Assembly: GCF_003315175.1 (NCBI RefSeq)
Contig: NZ_QNRQ01000018.1
Coordinates: 1 to 64,000, forward strand
Reading direction: 5' to 3'
Source of the DNA: Eoetvoesiella caeni
GTDB taxonomy: Bacteria; Pseudomonadota; Gammaproteobacteria; Burkholderiales; Burkholderiaceae_B
Length of the DNA: 64,000 bases
The position numbers were made by a program, and so were the translations under genes. Of this stretch, positions 25,101 through 33,660 are shown one piece after another; position 1 is the stretch's first letter, and each line of letters begins with the position of its first letter. The notes below the pieces were generated by a model. The model had not been told where the DNA came from. It made no database searches and saw nothing but the letters and a program-made list of their open reading frames with translations.

Positions 25101-25571
25101 GTGGCAGAAAAACGGAACGTGTTTATCAGCCATGTCCATAAGGACGACGACGGGCTAAAAAAGCTCAAAGATCTGCTGGCTCCGAAAGGAATGGATGTGA
25201 GGGACTCCTCTATTCATACCGGGAAATTTAACAATGCTACGGATGAGCACTACATCAAGACACAGATTTTGGCCCCAGCCATAAACTGGGCAGGCGTATT
25301 TATTTGCTACGTTTCACCTCAAACCAAGGATAGTAACTGGGTGAACTGGGAAATCGAGTATGCGGCCAAGCAAGGGAAACGTATTGTTGGCGTCTGGGAG
25401 CATGGTGAGAAGGAGTGCGATATTCCCGAGGCACTGAGAGAGTATGCCGATGCCCTCGTCGGCTGGAATGGTGACTCGATCATTGATGCCATCGACGGAA
25501 AAGATACATGGGAAAAACCCGATGGTGGTGCCTGTGACTCGGTTCCTCTGAAAAGGCATCCTTGCAGATGA
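25101..25571 (+). CDS. TIR-like (ThsB/DUF1863-like) signalling or effector protein
   Basis: 156 residues that form a single TIR-like domain: NVFISHVHKDDDGLKKL is the first strand and helix, SSIHTGKF the loop, and SNWVNWEI carries Glu84 at the position of the catalytic Glu of TIR NADases and ThsB. TIR enzymes hydrolyse NAD+ or turn it into a cyclic ADP-ribose signal. The GTG start has a strong GGAGGTGATAG ribosome site. The next gene overlaps by 4 bases (ATGA), so it is the first gene of a four-gene operon with Nmad2, MazG and a glycosylase. Whether it signals or kills cannot be told from the sequence. Confidence 0.75.
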   Translation: MAEKRNVFISHVHKDDDGLKKLKDLLAPKGMDVRDSSIHTGKFNNATDEHYIKTQILAPAINWAGVFICYVSPQTKDSNWVNWEIEYAAKQGKRIVGVWEHGEKECDIPEALREYADALVGWNGDSIIDAIDGKDTWEKPDGGACDSVPLKRHPCR

Positions 25572-26194
25572 CACGTATCCACTCTTACGTGGTGCGTTAC
25601 GACAGTGGTTTCGCCCCTAATCCGTTCTATGAATACTGCACACTGGCAACTTGTAAGCCACCTATACGTAGTAGGGCCGCCATCGGTGATTGGGTGGTCG
25701 GCAGTGGCAGCAACGATCGACGTATTCAACGAGGTGGGTATCTGGTGTACGCGATGCGGGTCACCGAAACGTTGACATTTGATGAATATAGTGTGGATCC
25801 ACGATTCCAGTCCAAAAAACCTTATCGCAATGGTAGTCGGAAACAAAGCTGTGGGGACAATATCTACTTCCGAACCTCGCCAGCCGTCGCTTGGCAGCAA
25901 CGTGATTCCTTTCACTCGCTCCCCAGCGGTTTACTAAACCCCGAACATGTCACTCGCGACACAGCGGTAAATAGGGTTCTGATAAGCAATGACTTCGTGT
26001 ACTTCGGGGGGGAGGGACCAGAATTCCCGGAAGGGCTAAAAGACAAGAAAGGCCGAAGCCTATGCAAAACAGGAAGAGGTCGAACTATTTTCGACGATCC
26101 AGAACTGACCGTACACTTGGAGCGATGGATTCGTAGCCTTAGGGTGAGTGGATATCAGGGCGCTCCATTTGAATGGCTAATGCTTCGGAGGTAA
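25568..26194 (+). CDS. Nmad2 (nucleotide modification-associated domain 2) protein
   Basis: About 208 residues. SYVVRYDSGFAPNPF, CTLATCKPPIRSRA, and GDWVVGSGS followed by YLVYAMRVTETLTFDEY match the Nmad2 family, which was predicted from gene context to act with modified nucleobases or nucleotides; its reaction is unknown. No signal peptide or membrane segment is present. It overlaps the TIR gene by ATGA and ends 3 bases before the MazG-like gene, so the operon is tightly coupled. A sensor of altered nucleotides or phage DNA would fit the neighbours, but that is inference. Confidence 0.72.
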   Translation: MTRIHSYVVRYDSGFAPNPFYEYCTLATCKPPIRSRAAIGDWVVGSGSNDRRIQRGGYLVYAMRVTETLTFDEYSVDPRFQSKKPYRNGSRKQSCGDNIYFRTSPAVAWQQRDSFHSLPSGLLNPEHVTRDTAVNRVLISNDFVYFGGEGPEFPEGLKDKKGRSLCKTGRGRTIFDDPELTVHLERWIRSLRVSGYQGAPFEWLMLRR

Positions 26195-26197
26195 CTG

Positions 26198-27334
26198 ATG
26201 CACAAGGAAGCTTCTCTGCTGCTTTCGGACTACGCTTCAGAAATTGCAGCTACGGATGTATTGAATCCGACTGACTTCAATCCCGTCCTTCAAGGGCTTT
26301 ATGGAGAAGTCGGTGGAATAATGGCTACGGCCAAAAAGCATGTCCGGGAAGAGTCTGCGTATCCAGGTTTCAGAAGGGCGGCAGAAGAAGAATTTGGCGA
26401 TACCCTTTGGTATCTAGCTGCAATCTGCCGACGAATGCGAGTACCCCTTGAGGATGTTTTCGCCGAAGCAGCAAATCACGGAAACTTCAAGAACATTGGA
26501 GCGGCAAGCGATATCGCTGAAGGTGCACTGGCTTACATCGCCATGCCAGTGTCGGCACCAGCGTCGTTGGACGTTACTCTAGTACGCTTAGGCCAAGCCG
26601 CCGCTGCCATGCTGGGAAGTAGCCCCATGCGCGATGACGTAGTTACATTTGCACGAGCCTATCTTGATGCTATCCATGCGTCGGAGTTGATGTTTTCGAG
26701 CGTAGCGCGGGGGAATCTCCGGAAAGCTAGGGGCGCATTCTTAGATCCACAGCCTGCTGACCTAATTGACCTTGACTTCGATAGTGAGTTTGGAATTGAA
26801 GAGCAGCTTCCTAGAGATTTTAAAATCCGAGTCAATCAACGCGGCAGCGGTAAAAGCTATCTTCAATGGAATGGTGTGTTCATAGGTGATCCTCTGACTG
26901 ACAACATCGCTGACCGAGATGGCTACCGATTCCATGATGTTTTCCATTTCGCATACGCGGCTATATTGCATTGGTCGCCCGTGATACGGGCATTGATCAA
27001 ACACAAGCGAAAGAGTCAGTCCAAGTACGATGAAGAGCAAGACAGTGGTCGGGCAATCGTCGTTGAAGAAGGGCTTACGGCTTGGATTTTTTCCAGGGCT
27101 AAGGAACTGAACTTCTTCGAGAATCAAGAAAAAATTTCTCTTGGAATTCTCAAAACCATCGGTGAGTTCGTGAGTGGCTACGAGGTCGAGAGGTGTCCAC
27201 TAAAACTTTGGGAAAAGGCCATTTTGGACGGTTATTCTGTATTCCGTAACATCAAGAGAAACCAAGGCGGTTGGATCATCGGAAATCGAGAAGAACGTAC
27301 TTTACAATATATGCCACTTGAGTCTGAACAATGA
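26198..27334 (+). CDS. MazG-like nucleotide pyrophosphohydrolase with a second domain
   Basis: 378 residues. The MazG-like helix bundle lies in the first 110: LYGEVGGIMATAKKHV supplies the first metal-binding Glu motif and EEEFGDTLWYLAAICRR the E-x-x-D motif. Residues about 200-370 form a separate region with RFHDVFHFAYAAIL and SGRAIVVEEGLTAW, a layout I have seen with MazG-type proteins but cannot name. MazG enzymes hydrolyse NTPs, often abnormal ones. Between a base-modification domain and a uracil-DNA-glycosylase-like gene it suggests control of unusual nucleotides during infection. Confidence 0.72.
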   Translation: MHKEASLLLSDYASEIAATDVLNPTDFNPVLQGLYGEVGGIMATAKKHVREESAYPGFRRAAEEEFGDTLWYLAAICRRMRVPLEDVFAEAANHGNFKNIGAASDIAEGALAYIAMPVSAPASLDVTLVRLGQAAAAMLGSSPMRDDVVTFARAYLDAIHASELMFSSVARGNLRKARGAFLDPQPADLIDLDFDSEFGIEEQLPRDFKIRVNQRGSGKSYLQWNGVFIGDPLTDNIADRDGYRFHDVFHFAYAAILHWSPVIRALIKHKRKSQSKYDEEQDSGRAIVVEEGLTAWIFSRAKELNFFENQEKISLGILKTIGEFVSGYEVERCPLKLWEKAILDGYSVFRNIKRNQGGWIIGNREERTLQYMPLESEQ

Positions 27335-27993
27335 AACTTCACCCCTTCGTTGAAGCCGTTTCTTCACTACAATTCGAGAACTGCTTTAATCCTTATTCTG
27401 ATCGCTGCGAACTTCATGATCGTCGAGATGCACCACGTCGTCGTGCTGCTGCGCTTTCCGCGTTATTACGTTGCGCTAGCGAGAAGCCTGTAGATGCGAT
27501 TTGGATTGGCCGAGATTTAGGATATCGCGGAGGTCGCCGTACAGGGCTAGCCCTGACTGACGATGTTCACATGAGCCAGCATGCCAAGCGTTGGGATATT
27601 GATCTGGCCCCAGAACGGCCGACAGTAGGTGATGCTGTAGCCGAGCGAACCGCTGCAGTCATATGGGGAATGCTAGAGCACATTGATGCTCGCATTTTTT
27701 TATGGAATGTTTTCCCACTGCATCCGCATGAATCAGGGGATCCATTTACCAACCGGCAGCATAATGCCCGCGAAAGGCGAGCTGGCGAAGAGCTGCTGCA
27801 GCAGCTTATTGTTTTACTCCGCCCCTCGCGCATTATCGCCATCGGCAACGATGCTGCCGCAGCCGCTCATCGAATCACAGATGGCTTGCCCGTCATTTGC
27901 GTGAGGCATCCGAGCTATGGTGGGCAAACGCAGTTTCAAGGGCAAATCACGGATCTTTATGGGCATTCCATAAAAACAGGATCACTATGTTGA
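27331..27993 (+). CDS. Uracil-DNA glycosylase superfamily protein
   Basis: 220 residues. The UDG-fold markers are WIGRDLGYRGGRRTGLALTDD near residue 57 (active-site loop with a bound-water Asp), FLWNVFPLHPHE near 122 and VRHPSYGG near 197 (leucine-loop region with HPS). It starts within the last codons of the MazG gene (ATGA) and ends the operon. UDG-type enzymes remove damaged or modified bases from DNA; in this setting it may attack phage DNA with uracil or hypermodified bases. The substrate cannot be read from the sequence. Confidence 0.7.
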   Translation: MKLHPFVEAVSSLQFENCFNPYSDRCELHDRRDAPRRRAAALSALLRCASEKPVDAIWIGRDLGYRGGRRTGLALTDDVHMSQHAKRWDIDLAPERPTVGDAVAERTAAVIWGMLEHIDARIFLWNVFPLHPHESGDPFTNRQHNARERRAGEELLQQLIVLLRPSRIIAIGNDAAAAAHRITDGLPVICVRHPSYGGQTQFQGQITDLYGHSIKTGSLC

Positions 27994-28185
27994 CGAAGTG
28001 TTTTGCGTCCTAGTGAGAGCGGATGCCTCACTGATTGTCGCTTGTAGGTAGGTCACCCTCGCTACGCAATCTCTACGGACTTTTGGATGCGCGCAGCCTA
28101 TCGCGCTGATAGTGGGAGCGCTACAAACCTTCCGCAGCATTGTGACTTCATAATCGGCTTTTGTAGCACAGTGACGAACGGAGCA

Positions 28186-28773
28186 CTATTTAAGCGTGCC
28201 GTCCGTAGTTGCGACCAAATGAACGTGAAAGAGGCGCGCAAAGTCCACATCGGCAAGCTCTGTGTCAGAGAAATATCCATGCTCCTTAGCGAGGTTTAGG
28301 GCAGCCCCTCCGGGTGCAGGCACCGGCAGCACTTTAGACGTAGGATGGCATCGCCTGAAAATTTCATGCTCGACTTCCACCCCCTCCATCCCGCCGATGA
28401 AGACAGCAGCAACTAAATCTTCACGCGAAAGCATTATTTCGCGCATGAACTGCAAGCTCGCGCCCCTATCATCCGGCACTGCCTCGGTGAGGACGACGTT
28501 CTGGAAACGCCTGTTTTCTTCAGGATAGCGATCCTGAAAGAATTTGCTTTGATACAGCACTACGGATTGCGAGTAATCCATGCCTAAGTCTTCGCAAATG
28601 CTCCAGATCATTGGCGTAATAGCTGGATGTCCACCCCACACGATCTTGTGCTGCCGAATGACGGCCATGATCAATTCTCGCACCGCACATTGGATGAGAA
28701 ATGGGTTGGCAGTTTCGTGATATTTGCCTCGGTCAACAAGTGGCACGCTGGCGGAGAGAAAAATAGCACCCAT
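28186..28773 (-). CDS. Stand-alone SLOG-family ligand-binding protein
   Basis: 195 residues. The SLOG fold is seen in IFLSASVPLVDRG, KIVWGGHPAITPM (glycine-rich nucleotide-binding loop), and VAAVFIGGMEGVEVEHEIF followed by PVPAPGGAA. SLOG domains bind nucleotide-derived signals such as the cyclic ADP-ribose isomers made by TIR proteins in Thoeris. The start is 3 bases after the TIR-protein stop, so the two are translationally linked. No effector domain is attached, so it may be a sponge, receptor subunit or regulator. It is the last gene of the four-gene operon. Confidence 0.68.
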   Translation of the reverse strand: MGAIFLSASVPLVDRGKYHETANPFLIQCAVRELIMAVIRQHKIVWGGHPAITPMIWSICEDLGMDYSQSVVLYQSKFFQDRYPEENRRFQNVVLTEAVPDDRGASLQFMREIMLSREDLVAAVFIGGMEGVEVEHEIFRRCHPTSKVLPVPAPGGAALNLAKEHGYFSDTELADVDFARLFHVHLVATTDGTLK

Positions 28774-28776
28774 ACT

Positions 28777-29934
28777 TTAAGCCTCCCAATCTGCAAATTG
28801 CCAACCAGCCTCGCTGGCCTTGACCCACCGTGCCGAGTGGATGTGCTGCCCTAACCACTCTAAATGCCCCAACCAACGAGGATGCAGACCGATGTGATCG
28901 TACACAACGGCTACAGATTGATTGGGCGAATTCCTGGATGCGTCGTGCAGCGTTGTTGATGTGGGAACACCGACCGTCGGGTAAACGACTACGTTCCGAC
29001 CATCAGGCAATTGGATATGAACTGCTTTGTGGGTTCCCACTCCAATGACCTGTCCGCCGATAGTTTGTACTGCATTGCGTATGTTGCTTACAAGATTGAT
29101 GGAGCGAACTGCATGGCTTTGGCTTCGGACTTCCTCAAGTTGCAAGCAAATGCGCTCCACAGCGTCATCAGCGATGTGTCCGGTAGCCTGATTAACTTCC
29201 TCAGGTAATAGCTCGGCGCGGCTTGCTGTTGCCGTGCGGGCAGAGGGGGTCGCGTCTGGCCAGCCTACCCGCAAAACGCTGATACCTTTCGCCAGAGCTC
29301 TTCCGAATTCTGCGCTAGTCCATCGGCTTTCGAAGTACCTTGGCGTATCAAGCATCAAGAGAACGTCAGAATCGCAAAGGCGATGCCATAGCATTGTCTG
29401 AAAGTCTTCTGCAGGAGGAATACCGTGTGTATCAAGGAACACATCGAAGAGCCGCGAAGACAGAGCGTCGAACAACTGCAAAGCAGCCTCTCGGGCTTCA
29501 TCGCGGCGGTAGCTGACGAATACTCGGCGTTGCCGGGGCAGTAAGCCAGCACATTCCAACAATGCGGTCGCAACGCGTTGTGCACCACCTGCTGTATACA
29601 CTAGACAGTTGAGCGGTTGCAATATTCCCGGAATTTCGGTACTGACTCTACTGAGATCCGACGCCACGGGCAGCAACGGTATGCCACGTTCTAACAGATT
29701 TGCAATATTGGCGAGAGGTGCATTCTCACCGCCGAAAAAGACAGCAGCTGCTGATCGCTGTTGTTGAGGATTGAATGTTTCGGGACAAATTTCCCATCCC
29801 ACCTCTTGACCCAGCCGAAGATTGAACATGCCCACGGCGTGGGACAAGATATTCTCAAGCTCAGAAATCTGAGCGGCACTTGGAGCTCCAAGTATTCCAA
29901 GTTGATATAGAGAAGGCATGTTTACTTTAGCCAC
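28777..29934 (-). CDS. Two-domain TIR protein of the SLOG operon
   Basis: 385 residues. An N-terminal domain (residues about 1-130) of unknown function contains QLGILGAPSAAQ and a GVEXXP-like GIPLLPVASDL strand. A TIR domain follows at 136-228: RRVFVSYRRDEA, FDVFLDTHGI, then SRWTSAEF with the probable catalytic Glu209. The last 150 residues include a GGQVIGVGTHKAVHI region. It stands between the SLOG-patatin gene (66 bases upstream) and the SLOG gene (3 bases downstream). It probably produces the NAD-derived signal or is activated by phage binding; the sequence does not say which. Confidence 0.72.
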   Translation of the reverse strand: MAKVNMPSLYQLGILGAPSAAQISELENILSHAVGMFNLRLGQEVGWEICPETFNPQQQRSAAAVFFGGENAPLANIANLLERGIPLLPVASDLSRVSTEIPGILQPLNCLVYTAGGAQRVATALLECAGLLPRQRRVFVSYRRDEAREAALQLFDALSSRLFDVFLDTHGIPPAEDFQTMLWHRLCDSDVLLMLDTPRYFESRWTSAEFGRALAKGISVLRVGWPDATPSARTATASRAELLPEEVNQATGHIADDAVERICLQLEEVRSQSHAVRSINLVSNIRNAVQTIGGQVIGVGTHKAVHIQLPDGRNVVVYPTVGVPTSTTLHDASRNSPNQSVAVVYDHIGLHPRWLGHLEWLGQHIHSARWVKASEAGWQFADWEA

Positions 29935-30000
29935 ATAATTTTAAAAAATCGGGCGATAGCGTCCCGTTTCATACACGATCCTTATGGCTCTCCAAAAAAA

Positions 30001-31620
30001 TTAATACCTTTGCCATGCTGGCGCTAACTGACCATCCAAGAATCTAGATCGAACGTACACAAAAGAATCCTTACCCACCTCATTCCCTCGTTCAGTCATT
30101 TCTTCAATTGCTTCTACATCGTCAAGTTTAATTTCTATCGGAGTCTGTTGATTAATCCGAAGATGGCGCGTTGGGCCTAAAAATCCCTCGGCCAGAACTA
30201 GTGCTCCATGCTCCTGAGCAGCAAAGAAGAGATCGGCACTATTGGGCGCCCATCCAGCTTTCCCCTTTCCAAGTGATTCCGTGAAATCGCTTTCATTACC
30301 CATCGTGCCGACGCTTAAGACATCTATTCGATCTAGTGGTATTTTTAGATAACGAACAGCCTCTGCCAGTGCGGGGAGAATAGGATTGTTTGCCCAAACA
30401 CCACCATCGAGAAAAGATTCAGGAGCAACCGGTCCATCCCAGACAGACTCGTCAAAATATGTAGGAGCAGCTGACGATGCGAGAGCTGCTTCGACCGCTG
30501 AGATGTCACGAAATGCTGTTCTATCTGGGCTATGAGCTGTGACAATAGCTTCAGCCTGCCCATGTTTCGCTCTTACTGTAGGGATAACGAGTCTGCAGCA
30601 CGAGGAGTCAGTTATTTTCCTATCACCATATACTTTAAACAGTAAATCTCGGAGTGTGGAAGATTCGTGCTTGGATCTCAGCCAATGCCGAAGTTTTCTA
30701 TCTTTTGGGAAAATTAATGGCCCTTGTGCTTGGTAGAATTTCAGTATATCTCGTGGAGTTATTCCGAGGGCTAGCCCAATCGCAAGTATTGCACCAGTGG
30801 ATGTGCCAGCTACTAAATCGAAATGCGATATTAGATTGTTGCCGCCACCCCCTCTGAGCATATCATCCCACTTTGCCAAAACGGCGGCAGTGAACGTCCC
30901 TCGCAACCCTCCTCCATCAAGAGCAAGAATTCGAAAATTCCGACTCCGCGATACACTGCGTCGCACTAGCGGTAGAAGCTTTAGCTGAGTAACAATCGTT
31001 TCTACAATACGTTCAATAGATGTATCGTTTGCAATTTCACGATTCGCATCTTCAGATAGTCCATTTTGTAGCCTCGAAGGCAAGCTCGGGTTGTCCTTTA
31101 TATAACCTGCGATTGCTCCTCCAAATCCCGCAACAATGAATCCTGGTTTTCCGAGTTCCAGCATCGCATCGAGTTCTGTGGGGACACCTGCTTTGGCCTT
31201 GTTTATGTCCCACCACTTACCTCCAACGCAGACAACCGCATCCGATCGCTCAGCCATCCAGTCTCGCATGGGCGTTAAATCACTATTGCTTACTCCATCA
31301 GTCTCGGCGGGAACTATCTGTACTGCTGCGAATTGGCGTTGAATTTCTATTTCTGTAATTTGCTCATCTGTTTCGGCAAACTTTTGAGCTCGCACCAATG
31401 TTAATGCACCCACCTCGCCGCCAGCTTGAAGAAAATCTTTTGCGGCATCTTCTAATGGTTTAGACAAGGATGGGTGACTTCCATGAATTACCGAGCCTCC
31501 CTCGCTAAATATTCGTGAGGCGAGCGTGTTCACAAACAAGCATATTTCTTCTTTCCGTTCATCTAGAGCAGATCCTGAGAGATGAATTCGCACCCCGGCA
31601 AGAGGCTGTCTTGAGGTCAT
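30001..31620 (-). CDS. SLOG-patatin fusion, predicted signal-gated phospholipase effector
   Basis: 539 residues. Residues 1-185 are a SLOG domain (RIHLSGSALDE, SVIHGSHP, then DAVVCVGGKW and GVPTELDAMLELGKPGFIVAGFGG). A linker leads to a patatin domain at about 228-530 with the oxyanion loop DGGGLRG (235-241), the nucleophile elbow GTSTG (Ser274) and the partner Asp405 in DGG. In classic Thoeris the SLOG domain of ThsA senses a TIR-made cyclic ADP-ribose and switches on a SIR2 NADase. Here the same sensor would gate a membrane-destroying lipase. It lies 30 bases after the ThsB-like gene. No signal peptide is present. Confidence 0.78.
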   Translation of the reverse strand: MTSRQPLAGVRIHLSGSALDERKEEICLFVNTLASRIFSEGGSVIHGSHPSLSKPLEDAAKDFLQAGGEVGALTLVRAQKFAETDEQITEIEIQRQFAAVQIVPAETDGVSNSDLTPMRDWMAERSDAVVCVGGKWWDINKAKAGVPTELDAMLELGKPGFIVAGFGGAIAGYIKDNPSLPSRLQNGLSEDANREIANDTSIERIVETIVTQLKLLPLVRRSVSRSRNFRILALDGGGLRGTFTAAVLAKWDDMLRGGGGNNLISHFDLVAGTSTGAILAIGLALGITPRDILKFYQAQGPLIFPKDRKLRHWLRSKHESSTLRDLLFKVYGDRKITDSSCCRLVIPTVRAKHGQAEAIVTAHSPDRTAFRDISAVEAALASSAAPTYFDESVWDGPVAPESFLDGGVWANNPILPALAEAVRYLKIPLDRIDVLSVGTMGNESDFTESLGKGKAGWAPNSADLFFAAQEHGALVLAEGFLGPTRHLRINQQTPIEIKLDDVEAIEEMTERGNEVGKDSFVYVRSRFLDGQLAPAWQRY

Positions 31621-31650
31621 GAATAAACCTTGTTGGCTAGGACGATTTTA

Positions 31651-32145
31651 TTAGGCGTAATTTCCTCTAATCTCAATAGCTTTTTCAATCCAGTCCTCTA
31701 AGTTTTCCTTGATATGGCTGTACACGTTAGTGCTAGTGGAATATGGCGGGTTGTAAGTTTTCACAATCTTATCCATGGAGACACCGTTTATGGTGAGCTT
31801 TGAAAATGGATTGAGTCCTTTTTCTGATTGATCTCCATCACTATCCTTGAGGTTATGGATATGGATTCCGAGTATTCCCTTATTATCTACCCATGCTTTT
31901 TTTATTTCATAGTTGATCCACTTTCGTCCAGCGGTATTCTGTCCGATGAGAACGATCGCAACTGACTTCCCTTTTAATTGGGCATCAATCCAGTCTTGAA
32001 TTGCATCATCTCCGCCCGCCTTAACATCTTCCCAAGCGTTATCGGAAGCCGGCTTGTTTCCCTCAATAACACCCATGCTTCTAACCTGAGCAGCTCTCCA
32101 ATTGTCTGGCTTGTAGTGAAAGCTGTAAAAGGCTTTACGCGTCAT
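31651..32145 (-). CDS. ThsB-like TIR protein
   Basis: 164 residues in the DUF1863/ThsB family: AFYSFHYKPDNWRAAQVRSMG opens as in ThsB, NAWEDVKAGG and SVAIVLIGQNT follow, and RKWINYEI holds the probable catalytic Glu80. ILGIHIHNLKDSDG closes the domain. ThsB senses phage and makes a cyclic ADP-ribose signal from NAD+. The ATG at 32145 is chosen over 32193 because AGGAGGGAAA lies directly upstream. It is the first gene of the operon, ahead of the SLOG-patatin effector, so it is the likely signal maker. Confidence 0.8.
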   Translation of the reverse strand: MTRKAFYSFHYKPDNWRAAQVRSMGVIEGNKPASDNAWEDVKAGGDDAIQDWIDAQLKGKSVAIVLIGQNTAGRKWINYEIKKAWVDNKGILGIHIHNLKDSDGDQSEKGLNPFSKLTINGVSMDKIVKTYNPPYSTSTNVYSHIKENLEDWIEKAIEIRGNYA

Positions 32146-32193
32146 TTTCCCTCCTAATATTTCTTCGCGGCTAAAGGCATATTCTCCAGTCAC

Positions 32194-32754
32194 AATTTAC
32201 AACAGATGTATTCGTTTTGTGAAACTTAGTTGAATTGCTAGGGACAACCCTAATCAGGAAAGCATACCCGGTCGCGCTGTCAGACTACGTATCGAGCCGC
32301 CTGTCGGGTTTCGTTCCCGGAAGGCTTGCATTGTTCCCTCACCTCACTTTACTCGGCTGACGCCTTCGGCCCGGCTTCTCAGCTTCGGGCCTGCGCGCTG
32401 GCGCTTGCGTGCAGCCTGCACACCAAGACGGGCCGTTGCCTGCTCAACCACCTTTCCTGACTTCATCACCTTGTCCGCGACTGTAGCCCGTGGCCGCGTG
32501 CCGTCAAGGCGCGCCAGGCCGTGTCCTCGGCTCTCGCCTGCGGGCCGCACCCCCCTGACGCTTCTCTCCTTGACGGCCCACGTTCGTGGGCTCCTGACCG
32601 TCGCGGGCGACGAACTCAGGACAGACGGTGGCAACGAGGCCAACCGGGTTCTTCGTGCCGACCGCACAACAACAGCTCAAAAGCCTTGGGCTTCCGAATC
32701 TAGGAATCCGGTGTGCGGCAAACAGCAAACCCTTTCTTTGTCAGGAGAAACATC
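32194..32754 (+). other. Leader region of DUF932 gene and upstream of the TIR operon, no gene seen
   Basis: About 560 bases with no supportable gene. The left 80 bases carry the control region of the minus-strand TIR operon. From about 32270 the sequence becomes GC-rich and ends in TCAGGAGAAACATC, a strong ribosome site for the DUF932 gene. Overlapping frames on either strand are rich in Arg, Ser and Pro and have no ribosome site. Long leaders of this kind also precede both radC genes and the DUF736 gene. Confidence 0.5.
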
Positions 32755-33579
32755 ATGCTTGCATCCCGCTTCGGTTCCCACTCCCCGGTGCTTCGCAGCG
32801 ACCGCCCGCTGTCGGACGATCAGATCCGGGCCGTGGTGCCGTCCATCTATGCCGATGCGCCACACCAAAGCCGTTCAGAACGCTATCGCTACATTCCTAC
32901 GGCGGCGGTACTGACGGAACTACGGAAAGAGGGGTTTCAGCCCTTCATGGTGACGCAAACGCGTGTGCGTAACGAAGATCGACGCGAACACACCAAGCAC
33001 CTGATTCGCCTGCGTCATGCCAATCAGGTCAATGACAGCATCGCCAATGAAATCATTCTCTTGAACTCGCACGATGGCACGAGCAGCTACCAGATGCTGG
33101 CCGGGGCGTTTCGTTTCGTGTGCAGCAATGGGCTGGTGTGCGGCGACACGGTGGCCGATGTGCGCATCCCGCACAAAGGCGACATTGCCGGGCAGGTGAT
33201 CGAAGGCGCGTACGAGGTGCTGGCGGGTTTCGAGCGGGTGCAGGAATCCCGCGAGGCCATGCAGGCCATCACACTGGGTGATGGCGAAGCCGAAGTATTC
33301 GCCCGCGCAGCGCTGGCCCTGAAATACGACGACCCGGATAAGCCCGCGCCCATCACCGAAAGCCAGATTCTGATGCCGCGCCGGTATGACGACCGCCGCC
33401 CCGATCTGTGGATGACCTTCAACCGTTTGCAAGAAAACCTCACCAAAGGCGGCTTGCGGGGCCGCAGCGCCAACGGACGCCGTCAAAGCACCCGAGCGGT
33501 GCAAGGCATTGATTCCGACATTCGCCTGAATCGTTCCCTGTGGCTGCTGGCCGAGGGCATGCGCCAGTTGAAAGCCTGA
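32755..33579 (+). CDS. DUF932 domain protein of the Tn4371-type maintenance module
   Basis: 274 residues that match DUF932/DUF945 across nearly their whole length: GFQPFMVTQTRVR, HLIRLRH, then EIILLNSHDGTSSYQM and FRFVCSNGLVCGD. The family occurs in integrative elements and phages, next to ParB-like and RadC proteins; its function is unknown, with a role in DNA recombination or single-strand handling suspected. The ATG at 32755 has AGGAG at good spacing. It is the first gene of the plus-strand maintenance module. Confidence 0.8.
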   Translation: MLASRFGSHSPVLRSDRPLSDDQIRAVVPSIYADAPHQSRSERYRYIPTAAVLTELRKEGFQPFMVTQTRVRNEDRREHTKHLIRLRHANQVNDSIANEIILLNSHDGTSSYQMLAGAFRFVCSNGLVCGDTVADVRIPHKGDIAGQVIEGAYEVLAGFERVQESREAMQAITLGDGEAEVFARAALALKYDDPDKPAPITESQILMPRRYDDRRPDLWMTFNRLQENLTKGGLRGRSANGRRQSTRAVQGIDSDIRLNRSLWLLAEGMRQLKA

Positions 33580-33660
33580 TTTCCCTACGTGGCAGGGGCA
33601 GGCAGCCACCCTTGCCGCGCTTTTCATGGCTGCAATGTAAAACCTCAAGGAGTGTTCACC

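Noticed and set aside
32344-32667. Minus-strand frame of 107 residues in the leader of the DUF932 gene
   Set aside because: No ribosome site, Arg/Ser/Pro-rich composition, and the sequence is the leader of a well-supported plus-strand gene.
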